From an uncultured bacterium (GTDB lineage Bacteria > Cyanobacteriota > Vampirovibrionia > Gastranaerophilales > Gastranaerophilaceae), in assembly GCA_902772945.1 (NCBI GenBank), contig CACYCU010000026.1:1-25184 (forward strand): a DNA stretch of 25,184 nt, in the 5' to 3' direction. Of this stretch, positions 1 through 6,801 are shown one piece after another. Made by a program: the position numbers and the translations under genes. The notes under the pieces are model-generated. The model worked only from the letters and a program-made list of their open reading frames with translations, had not been told where the DNA came from and searched no databases. Positions within the stretch are counted from its first letter, which is position 1. Each line of letters begins with the position of its first letter.

Positions 1-156
1 GCCAGCTGCTGCGCCAGCTGCTGCAGGAGCTGCTGCAACTGCAACAGGAGCTGCTGCAGATACGCCAAATTTTTCTTCCATAGCTTTAACTAATTCAGCT
101 GCTTCTAATAAAGTTAATTTTTCAATTGATTCTAAAATTGTTTCTACGTTACTCAT
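1..156 (-). CDS. rplL: Ribosomal protein L7/L12, N-terminal part (runs off the window)
   Basis: Reverse-strand translation gives 52 residues beginning MSNVETILESIEKL, followed by LLEAAELVKAMEEKFGVSAAA and then an Ala/Pro/Gly-rich stretch. This is the L7/L12 N-terminal dimerisation domain, which docks on L10, followed by the flexible hinge. The C-terminal domain that recruits translational GTPases lies beyond the window edge. An SD (AAGGAG) sits 7 bases before the ATG. The gene follows rplJ after an 82-base spacer in the conserved rplJ-rplL order, so it is probably co-transcribed from the promoter near 975-1004 and controlled by the L10 leader. The GCTGCAGCAGC-like repetition at 1-60 is simply codons of the Ala-rich hinge. 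Confidence 0.95.
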   Translation of the reverse strand, partial: MSNVETILESIEKLTLLEAAELVKAMEEKFGVSAAAPVAVAAAPAAAGAAAG

Positions 157-238
157 TATTTTTCTCCTTTTTTGTTTTTAAATTTTTGTTTGGTTTAATG
201 TTCTACTATTGTTTAATCATTAATATTCTGTGCAAAAT

Positions 239-760
239 CTATGCTGTTTTTTGATCTCTAACAGCTGCCATAGCACGAGTAAGTTGTGCCATAACTGCGT
301 TGACAGATCCAACAATACCAGATGCCGGTGAATTGATAGAACCGAGTATTTTTGCAATAAGTTCTTCTTTTGAAGGTAATTTTGCAAGAGCTTCAACTTC
401 TTTTGCATCAAGAAGTTTTCCATCCAAAGCACCACCTAAAATAGCACCTTTCTTTGTATCTTTAATAAATTTTGAAACTGCTTTTGCAGGGCTGACTTGA
501 TCATCAAAACCAAAAGCGATTGCTATAGGTCCTGTAAGAGAATCCGCCAACACTTCAAAATCGGTACCCTTTAGAGCGATTTTAGCTAAAGTATTTTTTG
601 TTACCATATAGTCGCCGCCATCTTTTTGAAGCGCACGTCTCAATGAAGTAATTTCTTCTACAGTATAACCTTTATACTCCGTCAAAACAGCTACTTGGGC
701 TTTTTCTGCTTTTGCCTTAATCTCATCAATCTTGTCTGATTTAAAAGCTTTTGTTGCCAT
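239..760 (-). CDS. rplJ: Large ribosomal subunit protein L10
   Basis: A 173-residue protein of normal length for L10. It starts MATKAFKSDKIDEIKAKAEKAQ and contains the family signatures AVLTEYKGYTVEEITSLRRAL (residues about 24-44), TKNTLAKIAL and GPIAIAFGFDD. The C-terminal helical region, about residues 130-173, is where L7/L12 dimers bind to form the ribosomal stalk. The start is supported by GGAG 5-6 bases upstream. It lies directly upstream of rplL and downstream of an L10 leader RNA, through which L10 (with L12) normally represses its own synthesis. Unlike the common secE-nusG-rplK-rplA-rplJ-rplL order, the gene upstream here is an unrelated membrane protein, so rplJL appears to be a separate transcription unit. 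Confidence 0.97.
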   Translation of the reverse strand: MATKAFKSDKIDEIKAKAEKAQVAVLTEYKGYTVEEITSLRRALQKDGGDYMVTKNTLAKIALKGTDFEVLADSLTGPIAIAFGFDDQVSPAKAVSKFIKDTKKGAILGGALDGKLLDAKEVEALAKLPSKEELIAKILGSINSPASGIVGSVNAVMAQLTRAMAAVRDQKTA

Positions 761-784
761 TTTTGCTCCTTTTTTCTGTTTGTA

Positions 785-968
785 TATTGGATTTTGGCAA
801 TTTATGCTTTGCCATCATCCGCTCGACCTGAGAATATTAAAAAAGACTTTGCTTTCTAATATTCAGACCGCAAAATCTTACAAGCTAAAACTATCTATTT
901 TCGACTGTTTTACCTCGGTTAGCTGTTGTATTAAGGAGATTATTCTCTCCGCTAACTGTCTGCGGTAT
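785..968 (-). promoter_or_regulatory. Ribosomal protein L10 leader RNA (autoregulatory)
   Basis: On the minus strand the leader begins CCGCAGACAG and contains the nested core stem GTTAGC (951-956) with GCTAAC (918-923). Inside it is GGAGA (946-950) with TCTCC (935-939), followed directly by CGAGGT. The CCG(U/C)AGACAG...CCGAGGU pattern is the hallmark of the L10 leader recognised by L10(L12)4. Two further hairpins lie closer to rplJ: a bulged stem at about 828-869 and TGGCAA/TTGCCA at 795-814. Neither is followed by a T-run, so control is more likely translational than by attenuation. The 5' end was set from the promoter at 975-1004. Confidence 0.8.
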
Positions 969-974
969 AGAAAT

Positions 975-1004
975 ATACTATAAAAAATAAAAAAAAAAAT
1001 CAAT
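975..1004 (-). promoter_or_regulatory. Predicted promoter of the rplJ-rplL unit
   Basis: On the minus strand, TTGATT (999-1004), an 18-base A/T spacer and TAGTAT (975-980). A start about 7 bases downstream falls at about 968, just where the L10 leader core begins. That agreement between two independent signals is the main support. The spacer is a homopolymer-like A/T tract. Confidence 0.5.
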
Positions 1005-1010
1005 AGTTTT

Positions 1011-1940
1011 TTAATTTTTCTTTACCAAAACAAAAACATCAGTACCGCCATCTATTTCATATGTACCATGCAAAAGCTCAATATCATACAATCTTTCGGG
1101 TTTCATTTCATATCTCATTTTTAAATTTCCAAAACATACTATTTGATTTTTTTGTTTTAATACAATCAATTTTTCCAAAGATGCCAACACATCTTTCCTA
1201 AAGTTAGCAGAATCTTCATATGCTTCCGCGGATATATAAACTCTCAAATCCCAATTTTCATCATTCATTTTAGCAACAATTCTTTTTACAGCCTGTTCCA
1301 CAAAGAAAAATACATTATCTATATTTTTAAACTCGTCAAACATTAACACTAATCTGTTGCCACTTTTTAAAAACTTGCAATTATTAATTCCTTTAAGAGC
1401 TAAATACAAAACTTTCATTGCATTATCTTTTGTTCCTTCAAGATCTCGCTCTTTTATATCTGACCTTTTTAATTTGCGAGCAAAAGGATCAATTAAATCT
1501 ACCTCTATTAACAAGGCAACATTGCTCATTCTTTTAATTTTTGTATCAACTTCTTTTTGCAGCTGTTTATTGAAAATTTCTTCCTGTGATTTTTTTTCAG
1601 ATTCTATTAAATTATCTATTTTATCAGAAATTATATTAATGTAATACTTTGATTTTGCAATTAAGAACACAACAATAAGCGAAATTAGATCAAATAATAT
1701 CAACGAACCGTCTACATATATATCGCCAAGAACAATCTCCCTTGTATAAAACATTTTAACAAATTGAATTATACCATTTGCCAAAGGCTCTGCAAACGAA
1801 AACATATCAGAACCCAAAAGATTAAACAGCCAATATGCTGCCGTAAAAAATATAAGTATCATCAATGTTATTTGAACTATAAATAAAAAGTTCATAAACA
1901 ATTGCACTAATTTTTTAAATAATTTTAATAATCCTAACAT
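1011..1940 (-). CDS. Membrane protein with coiled coil and degenerate cyclase-like cytoplasmic domain
   Basis: A 309-residue protein not recognised by name. Hydrophobic segments at about residues 13-42 and 78-98 suggest two membrane spans (possibly three). A charged helix, likely coiled coil, covers about 103-138, and a soluble domain covers 139-309. The soluble part has the outline of a class III nucleotidyl cyclase homology domain: a first strand VALLIEVDLID, then SGNRLVLMFDEF, WDLRVYISAEAY, QIVCFGN and a final ELLHGTYEI..DVFVLVK resembling the closing strand pair of cyclases. The metal-binding Asp pair and the usual catalytic Asn/Arg are not evident, so enzymatic activity is unlikely; a sensory or regulatory role is an inference. 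Its ATG overlaps the panC stop (ATGTTAG, 1934-1940), with GGAG 4 bases upstream, suggesting translational coupling. Confidence 0.75.
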   Translation of the reverse strand: MLGLLKLFKKLVQLFMNFLFIVQITLMILIFFTAAYWLFNLLGSDMFSFAEPLANGIIQFVKMFYTREIVLGDIYVDGSLILFDLISLIVVFLIAKSKYYINIISDKIDNLIESEKKSQEEIFNKQLQKEVDTKIKRMSNVALLIEVDLIDPFARKLKRSDIKERDLEGTKDNAMKVLYLALKGINNCKFLKSGNRLVLMFDEFKNIDNVFFFVEQAVKRIVAKMNDENWDLRVYISAEAYEDSANFRKDVLASLEKLIVLKQKNQIVCFGNLKMRYEMKPERLYDIELLHGTYEIDGGTDVFVLVKKN

Positions 1941-2797
1941 TCTTCTCCAAGCATTATATTGTCAATTAGCCGTACATTTCCGATTTTCAATGCTATAAAT
2001 ACAACCGTATTGTCATCAGCCGTTGTTTTTTCTTCCAAATTGTCTGCATCTCTAAATTCCAAATATTCAAGAGAATGGCTCTCATTAAGATATTCATACG
2101 CAGTTTCAAAAAGCGCTTTGCAATCATTTACACCCTTTTTATAACAAGCTTTTATATTAAACAATATCTTACTCAAAGCCAGCGCATTAACCCTATCCTC
2201 ATCTGACAAATATTTATTTCTGGAAGATAAAGCGAGTCCGCTATCTTCTCTTACTATAGGACAAGGAACAATTTCTATCGGAATATTCAAATCATTTACC
2301 ATTTTTTTAATTATAATTAACTGTTGCCTATCTTTTTCGCCAAAAAATGCATAATCCGGCTGAACAATATTAAACAGTTTATTTACAACTGTACATACTC
2401 CGTCAAAATGCCCTACTCTTGACTTTCCACAAAGTTTATCGACATAAAAATATGGTGGTATAACATATGTCAAAAAATCATTTGACAATATATGACCTTC
2501 ACCATACATCTCTTTCGGACTTGGCGCAAAAACAATATCAACACCTGAGCCTTCGCACAATTTTTCATCAGCTTCCAAGGTTCTTGGGTATTTATCCAAA
2601 TCTTCCCCCGGACAAAACTGAATAGGATTTACAAATACTGAAACTACAGTTCTATCACACCTTTTGACAGATCTGTCTATCAAACTTTTGTGTCCGGCAT
2701 GCAAAGCTCCCATAGTAGGCACCAAACCAACCGATAAACCTTCTGCCTTCCAAGTTTTTACTTTTTCTCTTAATTCTTTTATTGAATGTATTAACAT
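1934..2797 (-). CDS. panC: Pantothenate synthetase (pantoate--beta-alanine ligase)
   Basis: A 287-residue cytoplasmic enzyme that uses ATP to join pantoate and beta-alanine, the last step of vitamin B5 (coenzyme A precursor) synthesis. Family motifs are complete: VPTMGALHAGH (residues 26-36, HIGH-type ATP site), FVNPIQF (55-61), FFGEKDRQQL (151-160), and SGLALSSRN (186-194, KMSKS-like loop). Length is typical. It lies 23 bases after the R3H ATPase stop and overlaps the next gene by 7 bases. No SD is seen before the ATG. Instead TGCTATAAT ends about 10 bases upstream, so it may also be transcribed from its own start with a very short leader. No panB or panD is nearby. Confidence 0.97.
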   Translation of the reverse strand: MLIHSIKELREKVKTWKAEGLSVGLVPTMGALHAGHKSLIDRSVKRCDRTVVSVFVNPIQFCPGEDLDKYPRTLEADEKLCEGSGVDIVFAPSPKEMYGEGHILSNDFLTYVIPPYFYVDKLCGKSRVGHFDGVCTVVNKLFNIVQPDYAFFGEKDRQQLIIIKKMVNDLNIPIEIVPCPIVREDSGLALSSRNKYLSDEDRVNALALSKILFNIKACYKKGVNDCKALFETAYEYLNESHSLEYLEFRDADNLEEKTTADDNTVVFIALKIGNVRLIDNIMLGEEC

Positions 2798-2807
2798 AAC
2801 AAATATA

Positions 2808-2816
2808 TTATAGCAT
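2808..2816 (-). promoter_or_regulatory. Extended -10 just upstream of panC
   Basis: TGC-TATAAT on the minus strand (hexamer 2808-2813) matches the extended -10 consensus. Its predicted start site is about 2801, only 4 bases before the ATG at 2797, and there is no SD. No good -35 is visible within the upstream gene. Confidence 0.4.
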
Positions 2817-2820
2817 AAAA

Positions 2821-4443
2821 TCAGCCAATTTTTTTATTAAAATCCGTACCGCCAATTATACGTAAATGCCTGTTATCCCCTTCTCCAACCGATTTGCTTG
2901 TCATATTGTGCTGTTCAACAAGTTCATGCTGCAATTTTCTGATATGTTGATTTTGCGGAGTTAATTCGACATGCTCTGCACCTGCCAAAATTTTATTTAT
3001 TGCCGCTTTTGCTTCATCTAACGCTCTTTCTGCATCATCATAATATCCGCAAAGAGTTTGTGATGTTTCTACAATATCTAACGCTTCTTTTAAAACCTTC
3101 TGAATTTGCGCCATCGAATTTGTTTTTACATAAAATATCTGCAGCCTGTAATCGTTTGCGGTACTGAGGACTTTCGCTCCGCCTTTTGCAAAGTTTTTGT
3201 GGGCAATTACAATATCCGCATCTTCAATACTTCTGGTTATCTCTGCATTTAAATCTAACCTTTCAATAACTTTTTCTACAATAGTTCTTGAAACTGCATA
3301 AAGATATATCTTTTTGAAGTTTTTAACTTCTTCAACATATTTCTGTCTTGAAAAAGAAAATTTCAAGCTGTCAGACGGTTCTATTTTCTTTTCAAGTTTA
3401 TTTATTTCTTCTGGAATATCAACTATTGCAGGCTCATCTTTTTGTTCTAAATTTTGATTATCATATGTTTTATCAACTTTTCTGATTTCCGGTCTGATTG
3501 GCCATCCTCTCAAAATGTAGTCAACAGCTTCTGCAGTATCTTTGTATACAGCAAGTGTATTTCTGTCCAAGATTTCGATAACAACATCGAATGTTGGTTG
3601 TTTTTCCCTTTCAAGAACTGTTTTTTGCGAAGCTCTGCGTTTTGCTTCATCATCACCCAATGTTACAGATTGAATTCCACCAACCAAATCTGACAAAGTC
3701 GGATTTTTAATAAGATTTTCTAAACTATTACCGTGAGCGGTTGCAATCAACATAACACCACGTTCCGCAATAGTACGTGCAGCTTGAGCTTCAGCTTCAG
3801 TACCTATTTCATCAACCACAATTACTTCAGGTGTGTGATTTTCAACCGCTTCAATCATTATATCCTTTTGAAATTCAGGCTGAGTAACTTGCATACGCCT
3901 TGCATGTCCGATAGCCGGATGTGGCGTATCACCATCGCCCGCAATTTCATTTGAGGTGTCAACAATAACAACCCTCTTGCCGAGTTCGTCTGCTACAAGC
4001 CTGGAAATTTCTCTTAATTTAGTTGTTTTTCCAACTCCCGGACGCCCCAAGAACAATATACTTTTGTTCATCATGCAAATATCTTTTATACATGCAATTG
4101 TCCCCGTAACAACTCTACCGATTCTGCAAGTCAGACCAATAATTTTGCCTTGTCTATTTCTGATTGCACTTATTCTGTGGAGTGTTCCGGGGATTCCAGA
4201 ACGGTTATCAGATGTAAATTCTTGAATTCGATCCGTTATATAATTTATATCTTCTTCTTCAACAAATTCCTCGCCCAAATAATCAATTTTACCGCCGGAG
4301 TGTCGTATTTCAGGAGTTCTGCCAATATCCAATACAATCTCTATTACATCTTCCATTTTTTCATACGAGATGTACTTCTTGACTTTTTCCGGTAATACTT
4401 CCGTCAATCTGTCTAAATCATTTTGAAATTCGAGGTTGCTCAT
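2821..4443 (-). CDS. SpoIIIAA/Ycf45-type AAA ATPase with C-terminal R3H domain
   Basis: A 540-residue cytoplasmic protein. The N-terminal ATPase region resembles SpoIIIAA: Walker A GRPGVGKTT (133-141), Walker B VIVVDE (207-212), and the conserved VDTSNEIAGDGD and HPAIGHARRM segments, then a sensor-like ATAHGN (234-239). The C-terminal R3H motif R-x3-H is R502-H506 within RKLQHELVEQHN, a single-stranded nucleic acid binding fold. This ATPase plus R3H combination is characteristic of the cyanobacterial and plastid Ycf45 family, whose biological role is not settled. A good SD (AAAGGCG) precedes the ATG. The middle, about residues 330-370, is charged and probably a flexible linker. It is first in a probable three-gene unit with panC and the cyclase-like membrane protein. 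Confidence 0.93.
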   Translation of the reverse strand: MSNLEFQNDLDRLTEVLPEKVKKYISYEKMEDVIEIVLDIGRTPEIRHSGGKIDYLGEEFVEEEDINYITDRIQEFTSDNRSGIPGTLHRISAIRNRQGKIIGLTCRIGRVVTGTIACIKDICMMNKSILFLGRPGVGKTTKLREISRLVADELGKRVVIVDTSNEIAGDGDTPHPAIGHARRMQVTQPEFQKDIMIEAVENHTPEVIVVDEIGTEAEAQAARTIAERGVMLIATAHGNSLENLIKNPTLSDLVGGIQSVTLGDDEAKRRASQKTVLEREKQPTFDVVIEILDRNTLAVYKDTAEAVDYILRGWPIRPEIRKVDKTYDNQNLEQKDEPAIVDIPEEINKLEKKIEPSDSLKFSFSRQKYVEEVKNFKKIYLYAVSRTIVEKVIERLDLNAEITRSIEDADIVIAHKNFAKGGAKVLSTANDYRLQIFYVKTNSMAQIQKVLKEALDIVETSQTLCGYYDDAERALDEAKAAINKILAGAEHVELTPQNQHIRKLQHELVEQHNMTSKSVGEGDNRHLRIIGGTDFNKKIG

Positions 4444-4558
4444 ATTCGCCTTTCTACCATAATATAATATCAGGGGATTATTTGCAATTTTTTTTTAAAT
4501 TCTGTTTTCAAATGTTCTTTTTTAAGGTTTTTAATTTTGTTTTTTACCTTACATGTAT

Positions 4559-4567
4559 ATTATACCA
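4559..4567 (-). promoter_or_regulatory. Predicted extended -10 promoter for the R3H ATPase operon
   Basis: TGG-TATAAT on the minus strand, predicting a start near 4552 and a 5' leader of about 108 bases. The 15 bases following (4546-4560 on the plus strand) recur at 5265-5279 upstream of the next gene. A second extended -10 (TGA-TATTAT, hexamer 4464-4469) sits closer to the ATG and would give a 14-base leader containing the SD. Neither has a convincing -35. Confidence 0.4.
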
Positions 4568-4662
4568 CTTTTTTGGAGTAAATCATCGATTAAAAGAACT
4601 ACATTTGTAGTAATTTTACATATCTTAATATCGCTTTTTATACACTTATAAACAATGAAAAT

Positions 4663-4681
4663 GGGAGTCCAAAGGACTCCC
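4663..4681 (-). terminator. Hairpin terminator after the Met/Gln-rich protein gene
   Basis: Perfect 8-base inverted repeat GGGAGTCC / GGACTCCC (4663-4670 with 4674-4681) with a 3-base loop, 33 bases after the stop of the gene ending at 4715. On the minus strand it is followed by ATTTTCATTGTTT, a moderately T-rich tail. Confidence 0.6.
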
Positions 4682-4714
4682 CAGGATAGGGGTTAATAGG
4701 TTAAAATGTCTTTT

Positions 4715-5236
4715 TTAAGCAGTATATTCAGGCTTGAACTGTTGGATACCGGCCTTTTCGCCTTCCTTACATGATTCAAGTTCTTGATCAAGCATCTTTA
4801 ATTGCGTTTCAATTTTTGCTTTTTCTGCCTGAATTTGTTTTTCTTGCTCATTCAACAGCTTTTGTTCTTGTTTTCCTATTATTTGCCGCTGTTGATCATA
4901 CAAACTTCTAAAAATCCAATTTTGATACATTTGCTGATACATTGGATTACCCATCTGACTCATTTGCATTTGAATCTGTGGTCCAAGTGCAGACATTTGT
5001 TGTTGTGCACCGAAAACTGCCATATTATGCGCATAATTCATATACATCAACTGTCGACCAAACATTGATCCCGGTGTGTTCATCATATCACTCATCGAGA
5101 CCGACCCGTCAGCTATGTTCGCCGCATATTGCTGGAGATCATTCAGCTTTTGGGTAATGGTCATTAAGCGATAGTTCAGATCACTTTTCTGACGCATAAT
5201 GTCTAATTTTCGGTATGCGAAAATTAATAGAGACAT
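4715..5236 (-). CDS. Met/Gln-rich coiled-coil protein, function unknown
   Basis: A 173-residue protein I do not recognise. It has no signal peptide and no clear membrane span. Three parts are visible: an N-terminal helical region (residues about 1-45) with RKLDIMRQKSDLNYRL and TQKLNDLQQYAANIADG; a central low-charge, Met/Gln/Tyr/Asn-rich stretch (about 50-115) with SQMGNPMYQQMYQ; and a C-terminal Gln/Glu/Lys-rich coiled coil (about 115-160). SD AGGAG lies 6 bases before the ATG. It is monocistronic: the hairpin at 5280-5313 ends the upstream unit and the one at 4663-4681 ends its own. The helical N-terminus followed by a flexible sticky segment suggests a structural or assembly protein, but that is only inference. 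Confidence 0.8.
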   Translation of the reverse strand: MSLLIFAYRKLDIMRQKSDLNYRLMTITQKLNDLQQYAANIADGSVSMSDMMNTPGSMFGRQLMYMNYAHNMAVFGAQQQMSALGPQIQMQMSQMGNPMYQQMYQNWIFRSLYDQQRQIIGKQEQKLLNEQEKQIQAEKAKIETQLKMLDQELESCKEGEKAGIQQFKPEYTA

Positions 5237-5279
5237 TTTTAACTCCTACCTATATTTAACCTAACCTTACATGTATATA

Positions 5280-5313
5280 AAAACATGCAACTCTAAGGAA
5301 TTGCATGTTTTTA
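5280..5313 (-). terminator. Intrinsic terminator after the pseudopilin gene
   Basis: Perfect 12-base inverted repeat AAAAACATGCAA (5280-5291) / TTGCATGTTTTT (5302-5313) with a 10-base loop, 42 bases after the pseudopilin stop. The minus-strand RNA ends in TTTTTATATA. The tail merges with the likely promoter region of the next gene, whose -10-like TATATA is at 5275-5280. Confidence 0.75.
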
Positions 5314-5354
5314 AACGTTTTGTTAAGATTTGTTAACATTCAAATCTTAATGTA

Positions 5355-6152
5355 CTAATAATCCATCTTCCAGCCGTTTTCCATTATACGTGCCGCGCAA
5401 GATTTTCCATCACCGTTTAAAGTACAATTGGTTTCATAAAACATTGATATTGTATTACTTTTTGTCAATTGGCTTGAATAATTTACGCAGCCGCCTGAAT
5501 TTGGAGGAAATGACATATTAGGATTTCTTGGACAATAAAAATATTTAGCATAAGCATAAACAGCACCATTTCCGCCTACCGGAATAACTTCACCACGCTC
5601 TGTTACACCAAATGCAAACACATCGCGACCTAATTGATTTGGTTTTTTATAACCGTTTACGTCAACAGCGACAGCTGCAACAGCACCATGAGGATTCCCA
5701 AAAATATCAGCTTGCGCAGTTATATTTACTCGATTAAAACCGATTTGAGAACCGTCAGCAAAACTCATAGGATACGAGACTCCAAAATTTACTAAATTGA
5801 CATTATTCAACGCTCCTATCGGTCTGCTCTCATTACTGACCGAAATAATATTAAAATACTTTTTCAAGCTATTAAAAAAATTGTTACGTTTTGCTTCAGT
5901 GGATAAAGATAAATAATTATTAATTTCAGCTGCGCTTTGCCACAATGTAGTATCAGTTAATTTATCTACTCCATCATCTGCCATTGCTTTTTTAAATCCG
6001 TTTTCTAAAACGGAAACATTTTTTTTCAATTGATTAACCCAGACTTGCTTTTGATAATTTTGGATTAAACTTGGCAGTGTCAATGCCGCAACAACACCAA
6101 TAATACCTAAGGTTATCAAAACTTCAGCAAGAGTAAATGCTGTTTTTTTCAT
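5355..6152 (-). CDS. Type IV pilin-like / pseudopilin (prepilin) protein
   Basis: A 265-residue secreted subunit of a type IV pilus or type II secretion-like filament. The N-terminus MKKTAFTLAEVLITLGIIG is a class III signal: a short basic leader, probable cleavage between Ala5 and Phe6 (Ala where Gly is usual), Glu at mature position 5, then a hydrophobic helix ending at a TLPSLI segment. The C-terminal globular part has four Cys (YFYCPRN, GGCVNYS, ETNCTLN, KSCAARI) that could form disulfides. An open frame continues 13 codons upstream, but the ATG at 6152 has SD GAGGA and the proper leader. The SD overlaps the clpP stop (TGAGGA), so translation is probably coupled to clpP. No prepilin peptidase or pilus ATPase is in the window. 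Confidence 0.92.
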   Translation of the reverse strand: MKKTAFTLAEVLITLGIIGVVAALTLPSLIQNYQKQVWVNQLKKNVSVLENGFKKAMADDGVDKLTDTTLWQSAAEINNYLSLSTEAKRNNFFNSLKKYFNIISVSNESRPIGALNNVNLVNFGVSYPMSFADGSQIGFNRVNITAQADIFGNPHGAVAAVAVDVNGYKKPNQLGRDVFAFGVTERGEVIPVGGNGAVYAYAKYFYCPRNPNMSFPPNSGGCVNYSSQLTKSNTISMFYETNCTLNGDGKSCAARIMENGWKMDY

Positions 6153-6159
6153 ATGTTCC

Positions 6160-6774
6160 TCACTTATTTTCTCTTGTAACAACTTTATCAATCAAGCCGT
6201 ACTCTAAAGCTTCTTGGGCTGTTAAGAAGTGGTCGCGTTCGCAATCTTCTTTAACCTTATCATAAGGCTGACCTGAATTTTCTGCCATAATGCTTATCAA
6301 CATATCTTTCATTCTTAGAATTTCTTTTGCTTCAAGCTCAATATCTGTTGCTTGACCTTGAGCGCCACCCAAAGGTTGGTGAATCATTACTCTGGCATTT
6401 GGAAGCGCCAACCTTTTCCCTTTTGCTCCTGAACAAAGTAAAAATGCCCCCATAGATGCCGCGTCACCCAAACAAATAGTAGACACATCACATTTGATAA
6501 GCTGCATAGTATCATATATTGCCATGCCGGCAGTTATCACACCACCAGGGCTGTTTATATAAAGCATAATATCTTTTTCCGGATTTTCGCTTTCCAACAA
6601 TAAAAGCTGAGCTACTACAGAATTTGCAACTTCATCATCAATTTCTGTGCCTAAGAAAATTATTCTTTCTCTTAACAATCTTGAAAAAATATCAAAAGAG
6701 CGTTCACCTCTTGATGATGCTTCAATAACTGTCGGAACGTAGCCCATTATTTTCATATAAGTTTCTTGATCCAT
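6160..6774 (-). CDS. clpP: ATP-dependent Clp protease proteolytic subunit
   Basis: A 204-residue serine peptidase that forms the double-heptamer chamber of Clp proteases, fed by ClpX or ClpA/C. The catalytic triad is intact: Ser107 in GDAASMGAF, His132 in MIHQPLGG, Asp181 in ERDHFLTAQEALEYGLID. YINSPGG (72-78) is the conserved oxyanion/handle region. The N-terminus MDQETYMKIMGYVPTVIE has the usual short axial-loop segment. SD AGGAG is well placed. It follows the CNNM/CorC gene by 27 bases and precedes a pilin by 7 bases. The frequent partners tig and clpX are absent here, an unusual but not unknown arrangement. Confidence 0.97.
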   Translation of the reverse strand: MDQETYMKIMGYVPTVIEASSRGERSFDIFSRLLRERIIFLGTEIDDEVANSVVAQLLLLESENPEKDIMLYINSPGGVITAGMAIYDTMQLIKCDVSTICLGDAASMGAFLLCSGAKGKRLALPNARVMIHQPLGGAQGQATDIELEAKEILRMKDMLISIMAENSGQPYDKVKEDCERDHFLTAQEALEYGLIDKVVTRENK

Positions 6775-6801
6775 TTTTATTCTCCTATTTACTATATTGA
6801 A

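Noticed and set aside
1..60. GCTGCAGCAGC-like repetitive sequence
   Set aside because: It is the Ala-rich hinge of rplL in frame, not a tandem repeat element.
300..983. Plus-strand frames opposite rplJ and the L10 leader
   Set aside because: Antisense shadows of coding or structured sequence, without SD or family resemblance.
6153..6191. 13-codon extension of the pseudopilin into clpP
   Set aside because: It would displace the short basic leader required for prepilin peptidase; the SD fits the ATG at 6152.
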